Positions 10,950 through 22,873 of a stretch of DNA of 64,000 nucleotides are shown here, piece by piece. The notes under the pieces are model-generated. The model did not search any database, was not told the DNA's origin, and worked only from the letters and a program-made list of their open reading frames with translations. The number at the start of each line of letters is the position of its first letter. Position 1 is the first letter of the stretch. Position numbers and translations under genes: made by a program. Origin of the DNA: Branchinecta lynchi (lineage: Eukaryota > Arthropoda > Branchiopoda > Anostraca > Branchinectidae); NCBI GenBank assembly GCA_023053575.1, contig JAKZAP010000020.1, forward strand, positions 14,627,998 to 14,691,997. Reading direction: 5' to 3'.

Positions 10950-13360
10950 ACAGGGCACGCGCCCTTCGACTCCTGTGTAGGCTACTTGGCTGGAGCTAGT
11001 GATGTAGGATATTAAAAAATAAAAAAAGATCAACGGGATGTAGAAAAATGAAGAAGATGAACACAAAAAGGAACAAGAAGAAAAAGGTTTATTTATTTAT
11101 TTAGAAAAAGGCTGTTTATATCAGTGGGTGCTTCAGTTAGTGGAGAATTGGTTGGAGAGATGAATCAGACTAATGCAGAGAGCTCAGAGGAACGCTATAG
11201 TAATAACTGCAGTAAAAAGGCTTTCGCCTCTATTAATACCCTATAGGCTGCGGAGTCGGAGTTCCAAAGGTTCCAGAGTGAGTAAAGGAGTGTGATGGAC
11301 GGCAGACCTTGCAGGTTTGGGTCGGGGTGGGGGGGGGGGGGGGTGTTTGAGCACTGAAAATTGTTAACATCTGCTGTTGGCTTTCTTATGGGCGTCGTAT
11401 GAGCTTCCGTGTCAAAACCCATACACAGCCTTGGCAATGAGAGCTTAATTTTCTTAATTACTTGGAGTTGATCCAGACGAGCCAATTAATATATTCGACA
11501 TAGCTCTCGACATTTTGCGCCCGCAGTTTTCCGGGTTCGTTTGAGGCACTATGTATTTGAATATTGAGCCATAGCGTGTCAGCTACTGTAGCAGTAGCGA
11601 GGAATGGAGATTTGTGCCAACAGAACGCGAATCTTTTCCGTGACTCGACGCGAAAAAATAAATCGACTTTTTTGAATCGGCTCCGAGCGAATTTTTCCTT
11701 TAGCGACGTCGAATTCGCCTAGGTTTGCTTCCATGGCAAGAGTGGCTGTCTGTTGCAGGTGGGCAGGGGCGTTCCGAGCCTTTCTTCATCGGGAGGGGGG
11801 GGGGAACCTGGTAAAACCGATTTCGACCGAATTTTTTATTTCTAAAAAAAAAGCGAGCTGCCTTCAGGAAGCTAAAAATGTAAAAATTGCATAATATCCA
11901 AAATGAAGTCTAAAGAGCAAATTCCTCAAGCTGTTCCTCTTCTGTTTTGTTTCTTCCAGGGATACGCCGTCACTAGTCTTCCACCTTTGGGGGATGTCCA
12001 GTTTTGCCAATAGGACTCGAAAATCTGCCTACAAAAACGCCGCTGTCGCATAGCCATAAATTCACCAACGGCTGTACATAGGAGAAATTAAGGCGCCGCA
12101 GTCAACACATTTTTAATCCGCCTTTCTTTATGGCAACATTTAACTACTTTCCATGCAAATTCTCGCTTTTCAATTCCTTGAAAATTCCAAGCCTAAAACG
12201 CCAATTAAATGACGCACCGTTCTTCTAAATAGTGAAGACTGCAAAATGTGCCGCAGGCGAAATTCTGTGGAAACCCTGATGATCAAAGTGCCTGTTTACG
12301 ATCTCGGACTACCTATTAAATCACAGAGCTGTCTGGAAAAAAAAGAGGTCATCCAGGGTAAAGTAGATACAAAGTACATTTATTCTGAATTTACAGCAAA
12401 CAAAAATAGGCTAGTTTTCACGTCAAGACACTTGCTTATTCCTGAAGTACTGCAATCATTAGAAGTAAAAGTTATGTCATGAATGGCAACCAGGTGTAGC
12501 TACTGTAAAGTGGTAAAGAACAAGAGCTAAATAAATGCCAATTAAATTACCGATCTCAGTAACTGGGTTGAACCAAATAATGAATTCATACTACCGAAAA
12601 ACTAAAAAAAAAAAAATAAGGAACAGATAAGTGGCGGAAAAACAACCGAATTTCGTAGTGGAGTAAAACTCTTGTTAAGACCACCTGAAACAACCGAATT
12701 TTGCAGGTCTAGTAATAGATATGGACTAAAAAAAAAATCCAGTGAATAACCCAATTCGTTCACGAATCAGGACCAAATGAATCTGATTATTGACCAAATT
12801 ATGAAATGAACTGACCAAATGCAATAGAACATATACGGATTTGAGAAAAGTCCGGTGAATCACCGAGCTCGGTAGCAAATGAGACCAAATGAACATGTTA
12901 AACCACCGAGTTCACGAAGGGACGCACCGAATGTGGTGAAATTGATGTGGACAGAACAAAAGTTGGATGAATTACCAAATTCGATAAGAATGGGAACCAG
13001 TTACACGTTAGATCAACCAATTTAGAAACATGGAGACAAAAGATTTTTATAAAACGGGCATGACGGCTTCGACGCGATGCCCGTATCAACCGGAATTTTC
13101 GCCTTCGGTGAAAATTTGGCTGAATGCCCAATACGTAGGAGGGGGCGCCCCTGCAAGTGGGTGTCTTGTCCGGAAGCTGAGGTTTTTTTCCGCGACAATC
13201 CCGGACTATAGTTGTCGATAACTAATTCATTAAAGAAACAGCAAATCGACTATCTCAGATTGTACAACGCCAATCTAACGATTTTGAATCTTGAATTTCA
13301 CTCGTTGCCCGAGTCGACGATCCAAGAACTAACCTGGATTCTCAGAAAAAATGATTATTC
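10950..13360. other. No recognised gene
   Basis: Intron 1 sequence. Contains G runs at about 11325-11345 and 11795-11806, and a diffuse pattern of GACCAAATGA and ACCGAATTCG-like words at 12550-13010 suggesting a decayed repeat. The 78-codon frame at 12246-12482 has no recognisable feature and no splice context that I trust. Confidence 0.3.
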
Positions 13361-13363
13361 GTA

Positions 13364-13759
13364 AGGCGTATTTTCACCGTTCCCCGAGGACTTCTTTTAA
13401 GGAGTCCCTCCGTTTTGGTTGTCCCATGGTCTCACTCCCGTATTGTTGCGAGTCCCCACGGACGGGGAATCCTCCGATTACCATCACCATCATAAAAAAG
13501 GACTCCCTTTCAGATTCGGAGGGGAAGCAAGTTTTGCTGGCGTCGATGCAGGGTAAAATTAAATAATTAAAAACAATCATAATAAACAAAACCAAAACTA
13601 AAGTGGATCCGGACTAATTTTTCAACTTGCATTCCCCCAAAGCGTTCCCCGTGTTCTCTTTTTTTTTCCGTACGTGGAGTCCGTGTGGAGTGACTTCCTT
13701 TCTTCTCGACGTTCCCTTCGATTCTTTGTCGAGTCTTCGGGGAACGGCAGAATACGCCT
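13364..13759. mobile_element. MITE with GGCGTATTTTCACCGTTCCCC ends
   Basis: Inverted ends AGGCGTATTTTCACCGTTCC and GGAACGGCAGAATACGCCT, with further pairing of CCGAGGACT and AGTCTTCGG just inside, and TA on the left. About 396 bp with no ORF. One copy only in the window, so boundaries are approximate. Confidence 0.55.
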
Positions 13760-14219
13760 ATAGCCTGGATTAGCGGAGAAAACGCATGGTAGGAGAATCC
13801 GGATTGTGAATCGTCAGTCTAGATTTTGACGAATAACGTCTCTGATACTGTTCTCTGATTGCTCAGGTGTTGTACCAGACTAGTCTTCAACAGTAGTCTG
13901 ACCTTGTCCACCAGGCTCGAAGCTGTTTGTCCTTAAGTGATTCTCCGTCGTTCTGGCGATACAATTTCACTGTTCTAGAAGCGACTGGCAAAGCCTCTAT
14001 GCTAGGTACTGTCGGCTAGGCCCCAGGCCTCGAAGCCCTCTCAGTTTAGTCAGATTACAAGGGTAATAAGTTTGGTCTCCTGGGACTCTCCGGCCCTCCC
14101 GAAATAAACTATTTCACGTTTGTTTTGACTAACAAAAGAAAACCCATGTTACCATAAACCATACTCCCCGGGAGGAAAACTTTCGAAACCAAACCGTGTT
14201 GTTCCATATGTGGTTGGAG

Positions 14220-14370
14220 CAAGGCCGTAACCAGCGGGGCCGTAACCAACAAAAAATACAAATAAAATCATTTGTATAGGCTTTTTCCTCTGATCTATGT
14301 GTTTTTTGTACTTTTTTGTCCGACCAGCAGGCAAAAAAAAAATAAAATAAAATTCATGGATACGGAACTG
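14220..14370. mobile_element. hAT-type MITE, H1 family, perfect duplication
   Basis: 151 bp from CAAGGCCGTAACC to TTCATGGATACGGAACTG. Both flanks read GGTTGGAG, a perfect 8-bp duplication that fixes the ends. It lacks the long C/G runs of other copies, which shows those runs are dispensable. Confidence 0.85.
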
Positions 14371-14504
14371 GGTTGGAGAGACCTTTGGATGCTGAGGTAC
14401 TGCCGACATACCCAGGCTCTAGGTCCTTCTCACCAAGAAATTGTAATACTGATTTGTAGTAGAAAATACGTCTCGCCTTGATTGTGACCCGACCCGAATC
14501 AGTA

Positions 14505-14900
14505 GTTGTATTTTTCGGAGATACCATGGTATCTGATACCAAGGTCTAACGGCGTTTTTGCAGTTACCGTGCTATATTGCAAGATACCGAGGTGTCCGAT
14601 ATTCAGATACCACGGTCCGACCGTGGTAACTGACTGTGGTATCTGAAAAGTCATCTCACTTTCATCATCACCAACAATAGAGCCTAGGATTTTGTCAAAT
14701 TGGTGGGAAAGAAGTTTGGCACTTAGTGATGTGACTGGTCATAAGTATTTCTTTTGGGATGACTTCATATACCGCAATATCGGCAATTATCGTTTTTGAA
14801 GAGCAACCGCAGTATCAGATACCACGGTAACTGCAAAAATGACTAATTGCAGATCCAGTTACCGTGGTAACAGACACCATGGTATCTGCAGAAACGCAAC
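14505..14900. mobile_element. TA-flanked MITE with GATACCATGGTATC ends (family T2)
   Basis: Ends GTTGTATTTTTCGGAGATACC and GGTATCTGCAGAAACGCAAC lie between TA dinucleotides. The interior carries many GATACCACGGTAACTG-type palindromes and a conserved middle (AAAGTGAGAT.., GCACTTAGTGATGTGACT, TTTTTGAAGAGCAACCG). Copies at 20091, 45225, 52507 and 57920. TA flanks suggest the Tc1/mariner group. Confidence 0.75.
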
Positions 14901-15659
14901 TAATGCTATTAGACGACTCTGCATTTTCACGTCCTCAGAGCCTTCATGCTGCACACTAACTTTAGAGTACCATGTCCTGTTGGTGGAATACACCCAGTCG
15001 GATGTGCAAAATTTGGAAAATTTGGAAAAAGAAATGCCAAAAATTAAAATTTTCGCTCGGTGCATTTGCTCAAAGACAAAAGTTGTAACAGTTATCGCAG
15101 TGCTACTGAGTGAACTGTAACCGGTTGGGCAAAGGGTCTCGTCTCCCTGAAACCTTCAGTTTAATCGAAACTAGTATTTACGTTTTTTTCCTGGTTTGTA
15201 AATGTGATTATTATCCGTGAGCCTGTCTTTTCAGTAACCTATTGACATTCCTATCAAGATCTATGTTTGATGGTTGAGGCGGGTATATTAAATGTGTCTG
15301 CCCGTCAGGTGTAAGTGGAAACTTTGATTGATCCCTTCATGAAAAGTCAGGCATAAAAACTTCAGGGTAGCATTGTGTTAATGCACGTGTAGTCACGCCA
15401 TACGCATGCTCAGCGATGCCACCAAAATGTAATAGCAGTATACTGTGTCAAAATGGAACTTATACAAGGGACATTTGACCGTGGCAAAAAGAAACAACAA
15501 ATATTTTTGAAAATCTAGGAATCGAAATGAAATTGCGAATTGTTGACCAGTATGACTGTGGACTCAAATGGGAACTGTTTTGACAAATTGGAGTCGAGCA
15601 AGATCACTATTCATGTATCCCGTTACTAACTGGGGATTGTAGTGGATGAACTATGTTCA

Positions 15660-15735
15660 CAGGCCCTGCGATAGCTAATTGGTTTGAGTGTCGGTACGTT
15701 AAGCCGAATGTTGCGGGTTCAAATCTCGCTTGAGG
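15660..15735 (+). tRNA. tRNA-like sequence, possibly a SINE head
   Basis: Contains an A-box-like TAGCTAATTGG and a B-box-like GGTTCAAATCT at proper spacing. TCGGT/GCCGA can form an anticodon stem around ACGTTAA (GTT at the anticodon position), and GCGGG/CTCGC a T stem. The acceptor stem pairs poorly and position 33 is C rather than U, so a functional tRNA is unlikely. A decayed tRNA copy or tRNA-derived SINE fits better. Confidence 0.4.
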
Positions 15736-15873
15736 AGTTTTGTTTTTCAGTACACTACTTTATTGTAATAGCGGTGTTTTCCAAGAGGTTTAAGGTATTC
15801 TGGTAATTCTGTACGAAGCCCAAACCTCTCTAAATTTTTATCAGTATGCCGCCTCCCGAGTGGCGCGAGGGGA

Positions 15874-16173
15874 CAGGGTTGCCATATGTCGCACGATATT
15901 GTGAATTGTCACTCTATTTTGTTTTTTCACTTTTGTCCTACGTAGGACATAAATCACTCTATTTCAGAAAATGACAAAATGTGTAATTTTTGCAGCTGGG
16001 ATTCCGAAAAGAAGTGATTATTTCGAGTTTTTTTCAAGAAAGTGAACTTAAGATGTGTCATCAGGCGATTCCGACCAGAAGTGAATATTTCATAAAAATA
16101 AATTTCACTCCCAATTTACTCTCTATTTTGGGCCAAAAGTCACTCTCTAAATATTTTTGATCTGGCAATGCTG
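15874..16173. mobile_element. MITE with CAGGGTTGCCA ends (family H3)
   Basis: Ends CAGGGTTGCCATATGTCGCAC and TTTTTGATCTGGCAATGCTG. Holds the palindrome GTCCTACGTAGGAC and repeated CACTCT..GATTCCGACCAGAAGTGA. A second copy at 48060-48438. Flanks match weakly (6/8), consistent with an old hAT-like insertion. Confidence 0.65.
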
Positions 16174-17342
16174 CGAGTGGCACCTGCAGTTGATTAACAG
16201 GCGTCCACCCGTGAGGACGTATGGGTCTTCGTACTCTAATTACAAGTTTTTCCTGATTGAAGATGGAAATATGGAAGTTGTAGATAGATTTGTCTGATAT
16301 TTTGTCAGAAAGCATGTATGTTGCTTGTTCTAATTCCTTCTGCTACACTGTTAAGTAAAAAGTAGGATTTTCAGCGAAACATTCAGTAACGTATTTGGTT
16401 GACATTTTTAACGGCGAGACAGTAACGGTAACGTTTCAATTCTGACTGGCGATTCCAAAACGTTACACGCTATTGTTAAGTTATTCAAGTCATACTCTAC
16501 TGTAACGGTGCAAAATGTTTGTAACGTAACGGTAACGTTTGCATTATTTTTTCGAATAAAAACGTTGACGTTACCATTAGACGTTAGTAAAGCGTTGCTG
16601 TAGTGTAACGGATCGGCGCGTTTGTAGCGTAGCGGAAATGTGTTTTTTTTTTGTACATAACGTTGACGTTAGGCTACCATTGGACGTTATCATAGCATTA
16701 TTATAGCATTATTATATCAAGTACTATAGTACTTGAAAATTTGTGTTGAAAACTCCTGTGAAAATTTGTTCCAAAGAAGAGATAATGCGTTGAGAGATAA
16801 TGCGTTCAGGTCCACGGAGGTGACGAGGGGTCACGCCTCACGACTCAGTTTCAAGCCACGCCTCAGAACACTTTGTGCAACATTTTTTGTCGACAATACG
16901 TTGAGATCCGCGGAGGTGACGACGCCATACGGCTCAACGTCACACGACGCAGCAGCGCCTCACACTCACGTCTCCGCGTCAAGCCACAACTCAGCTCGTT
17001 TTGTGTGGCAATTATTTGTATCCAACTTAGCTTAAGGTGAATCTTCATCTTCCGGAATCTGGGTTCCCAGACATTTCGAAATTTTTTTTGAATTTCTTCT
17101 GCGATACTTAAAAACTCCGGAAATCAGGAAGTTCAAAAGCCCCTTTTTTCCTGATTATTTTGATATACGTGTGGACCGGTTCATATTCCAGACGCACTTC
17201 ACAGAAAACGTCAAAGAATGGTCTGGAAGGCCAGATTCCGGGAGGTACCGGACTTTAGCTGTGTCAGGAGAGGCAAACATTTTCCCCGACACCCCTATCA
17301 ATTCTTGATATAAATCGGTTTTGTCGAAAGTGTGGCTAACCA
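16174..17342. other. Decayed repeats without a gene
   Basis: 16385-16700 is rich in GTAACGGTAACGTT words, like the subterminal repeats of some hAT elements. 16775-16935 holds a diverged direct duplication (AATGCGTTCAGGTCCACGGAGGTGACGA, then AATACGTTGAGATCCGCGGAGGTGACGA). The 100-codon frame across it reads through both copies and is not convincing as a gene. Confidence 0.35.
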
Positions 17343-17612
17343 CACTGTCAGAAGTTTCATAACCGTTATGCATGAAATATTATGCATAACAAGCTTTGTT
17401 AGTAAGAGCCAAAAAAGTATCTACTGACTTTATTCTTTATCTTCATGACGTCGGAAAACTCAGCAGATACTTTTTGGCGGTTTTTCGGTTATCCTGATGG
17501 TAACGCTTAACATTTTGAAACACAACAGACAACATCCGAAGTGTTATCTGTTACGCATTGTCGGTTGAAACCGCGTATCCTAGTGTTATATGTTATGAAA
17601 CTTCTGACAGCG
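17343..17612. mobile_element. T1-family MITE
   Basis: CACTGTCAGAAGTTTCATAAC and TTATGAAACTTCTGACAGCG form the ends. The interior repeats CTACTGACTTT and CAGCAGATACTTTTTGGCGG, shared with the flanks of the insertion inside 26639-28597. The flanking dinucleotides are CA rather than TA. Confidence 0.65.
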
Positions 17613-17623
17613 CACTGAACAAG

Positions 17624-18900
17624 AGCTAGAAGCTCATCTGGTACTTGCAGGTTGTGTTAGACGGTGAAAGTGGGAATTTGTCAGTTCGTAGGTTTATTTT
17701 AATCCTTTGTCGAATGATCACGGGCCCTTCATGATAATATTATCGTTTGGTCAAACGTATTATTTTTGCAGTTTCCGGTAATGATGCGCACTTTAAAGGG
17801 CTAGGAATTCATTTGTAAGCAAAACCCTTGAGGCACAAATGATTATGGGTCCTTAGAGATCATGAAAACGTATATCTTTTTTTTCTTCCAAAGTTGGTTA
17901 TTTCTTTAACTTAGTGGTTAGGATGCGCACTTTAAAGGCGCTAGAAATTCATCTGTAAGTAAAACCCTTGAGGCAAAACTGACCATGGGTGGATCATTAA
18001 AATGTACCATTTTCTCAAAAGTATTTGTTCTACTTTGCCGTTAAGATGGTTACTTTAAGGAATTAATTTATAAGCAAAACCCTTGATGCAAAAATGATCA
18101 TGGGCCCTCAGGGGTCATGAAAATGTATAGTTTGTTCAACAGTGTTTTTTTTTTTCCACTTGGCAGTTATGATGCGCAATTTAAAGGGGCTAGTAATTTA
18201 TTTGGAAGCAAAATCCTGAATGCACAAATGACCACAGGCACTTGGAGATCATGAAAATATATTTTGATCAAAAGTATTATTTTTTGCACTTCGTGAGTAA
18301 GATACGCACTTTATCGGCGCTAGAAAAAGTCATTTGTTAGGCAACTCGTTAAAGCAGAAACGATCATGGGCCCTTGGTGATCATGAAAATATATCGTTTG
18401 GCTAAAAGTTTTTGTTTGGACTTTGCGGTTAATATGCACTTCAAGAGGTGTTCAAGATCCATCAGAACCAGGTCGTGTTCCAGAGCTATGCATGTCACGA
18501 GATTTATGCCCCCCCCCCTCCAACTCTCCTTCCCGATAGTGCCCGGATGCGATCCAGTGACATAAATTGACGCGTCTCCAAGGCTTATGCTTTTTCTTCC
18601 CACCAAGTCCGATCTCGATCACTCCATTATAAGCGTGCCTTAGGATTTTCGACACCCCCTCCCTTCGATAGTTGCCGGATCCGATCCAGAGTTAAAATGA
18701 AACATCCGAAGCATGTATTCTTCCCAATCATCAAGTTTCAGTTAGATCTGATGACCGGTTGGAAAGTTATGCTTGCCTCAAGTTTCCGGATTTTCCCTCC
18801 CTCCATCACCCCTCTGGATGGTCGGATCTGTGAAGTGACTATTTCTGAGTCATTCTTGCCAGTCTCTAATGGGCCAGCCAAGTTTCAAGTAAAAAAAATA
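17624..18900 (+). repeat. R3 long repeat with about 130-bp tandem units
   Basis: Starts AACAAGAGCTAGAAGCTCATCTGGTACTTG, the same end as at 36903. At 17783, 17932, 18045, 18171 and 18301 units restart with GATGCGCACTTTAAAGG-like sequence followed by AAAACCCTTGAGGCA..GATCATGAAAA; spacings are 113-149 bp. Then come segments with CCCCCTCC..GATCCGATCC. Short open frames here follow the repeat, not a gene. Confidence 0.65.
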
Positions 18901-18985
18901 TTTTTGAGCATGTTTGACAGTGCAAAACGAATACGTCAGCTGAATTTTATTCGAGTTACATTTCGACCCTTCTTCTGATAGCTGC
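18901..18985 (-). mobile_element. Decayed fragment of a hammerhead element
   Basis: TTTGACAGTGCAAAACGAATACGTCAGCTGAATTTTATTCGAG then TTTCGACCCTTCTTC. This matches the 3' half of the minus-strand hammerhead units (compare 63800-63865), cut off before the CTGAAGAG box. Confidence 0.6.
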
Positions 18986-19314
18986 ATGGAACTTCCGATA
19001 GCTCTATGTAACGTCAAGTATTTAGGACCAACAACAGCATCGAAATGCCTGCTGTCAATAAACAAACTATGACTCTTTTTAATGTATGTAGGAAATGGAA
19101 AGTTGCTAGTTGCGAATTTCGTCTTGTCGGAACGCCGTCCCTATTTTAAACGTCGCAACGAGAGTCTGTTGTGAAAAAATTAAGGATCCCTCGTTAGGGT
19201 CAAAATAAGTCAGTGTATTCAGTCAATCAATCAATCTGTTTATTTATTTAAAGAAATACAATTTATATTTAAATTCAAGTACAACAATACGCTTGCTTTT
19301 CAGTTGAACATTAA

Positions 19315-19608
19315 GAGCGTGTACCACCCTACTTATCGTAGTTACTATGCATGACGTCACGAATTTTGGCTTTTTGGCTTCAAGGCTGGAACGTATTTTT
19401 TCTGCTTTCGCCAGTATATCACGCCATGGGGTAATCCAGCCAATCACGTTACAGCGATCCGTAGTTACCACGCGTACTAGCTCCAGAGCATGGTAAGCAA
19501 ATAGTTACCATTCCGAGAAGGTTGGAACGGTCAGCGTAGTAACTTTTCGTGAGGTTGGAACGGAAATAGTAACTAATAGTTACTATTGTTAGAAGGGTGG
19601 AACGCAGT
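19315..19608 (-). mobile_element. MITE, M1 family, inverted copy
   Basis: GCGTGTACCACCC to GGGTGGAACGC. It shares with 5500-5796, in reverse order, GCATGACGTCACGAATTTTGGC, AATCACGTTACAG and the AGTAACTAATAGTTACTA palindrome. Diverged but collinear. Confidence 0.7.
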
Positions 19609-20090
19609 ATAAAGGAAATGCATCTCAGATAGCAATGTAAGAGCGACGACATCTTTCTATAAAGTTTTCTTTTTGTGTTGTGATGCATAACGAGAAGAAG
19701 CAACATACATGCTTAAACAGAAGCGTGGTTTCGCTTTAGTGCCGCAGAGCTTCGGCTAGGGTTTCTTCCATCGGTTATTAAAGAACCTTTGTTAGATGCC
19801 GAGATCTAATTTGTTCAACTGGCGTCTGTCTGTCTGCTGAGAAGTCGGTAGAATATCTAGTTTCGCTTTGCCTGCTCAGTTGCTAAATGAGGATTCCCAC
19901 AGTGATAGACAAAAAGTTGAAAGATTAGGAACTTTTTTGGCAGCATGCACGTTGGAGTAATTTCCCTTTTATTTGACCAGACTGCAAGCAGAACTAGCTT
20001 CAGTAACAGTTAGATCGACAAGTCAATCATTTATTATGTCAAATGCTTATAGCTTGAAAAGGCAGTGAGGGTCATAAAGAAATATTCATA

Positions 20091-20405
20091 ACATATCAGA
20101 TACCATGGTATTCGCAGATACCATGGTATCTGTTACCACGGTATCTGAATCTACAATCAGTCGTTTTTGCACCTACCGTGGTATCTGATACGTGGTTGCT
20201 CTGCAAAAACGACTATTGCCGAAATTGCAATTTTCGAAGTCATTCCAACAGAAAAACTGATATCCAGTTACGTTACCAGGTGCTAAACTTCTTTCTCACC
20301 AGTAAAAATTTGATGAAAGTGGGATGACTTTTCAGATACCACGGTCGGATCGTGGTATCTGAATATCCGTGGAATTAGATACCATGGTATCTGCAAAAAC
20401 GCAAC
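20091..20405. mobile_element. T2-family MITE
   Basis: Contains CAGATACCATGGTATC repeated at the left, GATACGTGGTTGCTCTGCAAAAACGAC, CTTCTTTCTCACCAG and ends GCAAAAACGCAAC followed by TA. The left end is worn. Confidence 0.65.
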
Positions 20406-20572
20406 TAAGGTTGAAGAAAGAAAAACAAATCCATAAATACACGAACAGTCCGAACGTGTCTTCTGTTGCTGTTCTTTCAAAACGGTGATTTCGCCTTTAA
20501 CTAAGTAGGTCCATGAATGAATGAAGGGTTTAATAGCCAATTAGCCATACAAAATACAAAATACATCCTAGG

Positions 20573-20924
20573 CAGGGGCGTCACGACTTGGGGGGGAGGG
20601 GGGACGCCCCCCTCCAATGCTTTCGGCCAGTCGGTAATGAATAACCGAGTCGGCGCGAAGCGCCGCGATTAGTTGATTTTTTTTTATTTGACAGTTGATT
20701 TTTTTCAGAGAACAGTCGGTTTTTCTGAAAATTCGTCGAATTTTCTTCAAAATAGTCGTTTTTTGAAAATCAGTCGATTTTTTTCAAAAATATAATTTTT
20801 GTTGTTGAATCAGTCGTTTTTCTGCAGAAAAGGTTGGTAAAAATTACAAGCTAGTCAGTAAATGCCTCGTCCACCCCCCCCCCCCCCCCCACACACACAC
20901 ACAATTTGGCTAGTAACGCCTCTG
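20573..20924 (+). mobile_element. hAT-type MITE with CAGGGGCGTCAC ends (family H2)
   Basis: Perfect 8-bp duplication ATCCTAGG at 20565-20572 and 20925-20932. Ends CAGGGGCGTCACGAC and GCTAGTAACGCCTCTG. The body repeats CAGTCGnTTTTTCTGAAAA about six times, and CCAGTCGGTAAT..CCGAGTCGGCGCGAAGCGCC lies near the left end. A C run and (CA)n precede the right end. Copies at 46695, 49110 and 53030. Confidence 0.9.
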
Positions 20925-21479
20925 ATCCTAGGTGTCATGTTTACTGACGATTTACGCTGGCATAGCCATGTGGATTACATAACAGGCAAAGGCTCCGCTC
21001 TCTTGAACGCTTTTAGTTACTTACGACGATTTGGACTCTCAATTGAGTCACTCGTAAGCTGTTACAAGACTTAACTCCGGCGTGTAACCGAGTACGCTTG
21101 TAGTCAATGGCATGCCTTTCTAACTATTGAGCAGAGTGACAAAATTGAGTCAATAAAAAAACGGACGTGCAAAATTATTCTTGGACCCTCGTACACTGAC
21201 TACAAAACAAGTCTTTCAAAACTAAATCTGATGACACTGAGCCAGCGAAGACATCAGCCCTTGATGAGGTTTGGGATGAATCTGTTGAATTCCGATCATC
21301 ATCGTGAAACACTTCCAAGCTTGCAAAGCAGTAGACAAGAGAAAATAACCGGGGGATCAAAACATCTCAAACACCAACTATTAGAAATGCCTCCAGCTGC
21401 TTCGTCGGATCGTTTTCTCAAGTCTTTCGTGCCGTATTTCGTGAAACATTTGAATTCGATAGAACAAAATGACTTCTAA
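20925..21479 (+). pseudogene. LINE 3'-end fragment (jockey/CR1-like)
   Basis: Starts ILGVMFTDDLRWHSHVDYI, then LLNAFSYLRRFG, YKT, an in-frame TAA at 21072-21074, EYACSQWHAFLT, IKKRTCKIILG and LNLMTLSQRRHQPLMRFG, ending at the stop after NDF. These are the thumb and C-terminal blocks of non-LTR polymerases. The same LNL.TL..RR..L..FG block recurs at 43800-44270. An H2 MITE sits in front, its ATCCTAGG duplication coinciding with the Ile-Leu-Gly codons. Confidence 0.75.
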
Positions 21480-21915
21480 TTGTAAATATTTTGTGGTATT
21501 GTTGACCTAGGCTAATTGTATATGTTGGCATTTTATAATTGTAGATATAGTTACCGATTAGTCTGATATTTTATGATTTCAGATTCAGATATTTTTTTAC
21601 TTCACCAAAAAAACACAACTACATTGTACAAAAAAACTCAACAACCACATAAAAGACAAAAGTCCTGTGGGTGGCTATATCTTCTAACCACCTTTTAACT
21701 TGAAATTATTCAATAAATAATGACATAAAAACTAATCTAATATATTTTCAAAAAAAAAGAAAAAAGAGGTAAAGAAAGAGAGAGAGAAAAAAAGAATATA
21801 GGAAAGAAAAATGATTTCCTCGTCACAACCTATCCACCGCCCCCCTTCTCACCTCCCCCCACCCCACCTCTTCACTCCCCGCCTCCCTACACCCCCTTCC
21901 AACAACCCCCGAAAT
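21480..21915. other. LINE 3' flanks, A-rich and C-rich DNA
   Basis: Non-coding tails between two convergent LINE fragments. The A-rich part (21600-21820) has AGAGAGAGAGAAA and the C-rich part has CCCCCTTCTCACC-like runs on the plus strand. Confidence 0.4.
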
Positions 21916-22299
21916 TCAACCACCTTTTTCAATTAAAAATTTCTTCAACTTTCTTTTAAACAAAATTAAGTTACCGGCCGCTCTAATACTATCCGGGAGA
22001 ACATTCCACGCTGAAACAGCGATGTTTCTAATAGCGAAACCTGACCTCGTTGAGTGTCGGATTTCATGAACCAGATTGTTAACATTTTTGGTAGCATGTT
22101 CATGGTAAAAATAATTCTGGGAAAATGTATTCCAGAAGTACTCAGGGGACAACTTATTTATATACTGAAATACAAAAACTGATAGCTGGTAGTCACGCTG
22201 TTGTCCAACAATCAGAACACCAAGCTTTTTATAACGTGCAACAGTATTTTCACACTGGTGCAGTTCACCGAGCACTCTCATTGCTTTGTTTTGCACCAT
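21916..22299 (-). pseudogene. LINE C-terminal fragment
   Basis: 127 codons: MVQNKAMRVLGEL, KKLGVLIVGQQRDYQLSVF, HEIRHSTRSGFAIRN, WNVLPDSIR, FKRKLKKFL. This follows the usual order of the non-LTR retrotransposon polymerase C-terminus (QNKA.R.L, TR, WN.LP..IR, FK..LK..L). The RT catalytic domain is absent, so it is a 5'-truncated copy. Confidence 0.8.
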
Positions 22300-22732
22300 T
22301 TGGATCCTTTTGGAATTACTTATGAAGTTACTGGCCCATACCGGATGAATTGATGACTTTTGATTTATATTTATTTATATAAGTTTATTTATATTTTATA
22401 CGTATTGTTTAAATGTAACCGACATAAGTCAATGATAAATCAAAAAGGGTTATTTTTCGTTGACGTCCTATGCTATTCGTTGTAAAAGAATATTTGGAAA
22501 ATATAATGAATTTGAATCTATCCCCCAAGACGTCTATTTTCTAATACATTCATTAAAAATGGCATACTAGATTATTTTAGCTTTACTTCTGCTGTCAAGA
22601 GAGTTGACTACTTTAAAAATTGTCACGTAAAAAGAAAAAACGTGGCAAGCCTGATAATCAGTGTAATGGTAATATTTTAGATGGGATGCACTTCTAAAAT
22701 GTAGATACTCGGGAACGAGAATAAATAGAAAT

Positions 22733-22873
22733 CAGGTCCTTATCTAGGGGGGTTGGCCCCCCTCCCCCCCCCCGAAACATACACAAATAATCATTTGTAT
22801 AGGCTTTTCCCTCTGATCTATGTCTTTCTTGAACTTTTTGGCCGACCCGCGGGTAACCCCCAATACGGGCGGG
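22733..22873. mobile_element. hAT-type MITE, H1 family, perfect duplication
   Basis: CAGGTCCTTATCTAGG to CCAATACGGGCGGG, flanked both sides by ATAGAAAT. Holds CCCGAAACATACACAAATAATC and TTTTTGGCCGACCCGCGGG as in the other copies. The right end lost part of its inverted repeat. Confidence 0.8.

Noticed and set aside
16733..17035. 100-codon plus frame
   Set aside because: Crosses a direct duplication; no domain, no splice support.
18364..18655. Minus frames of 80 and 67 codons
   Set aside because: They overlap each other inside R3 tandem modules.
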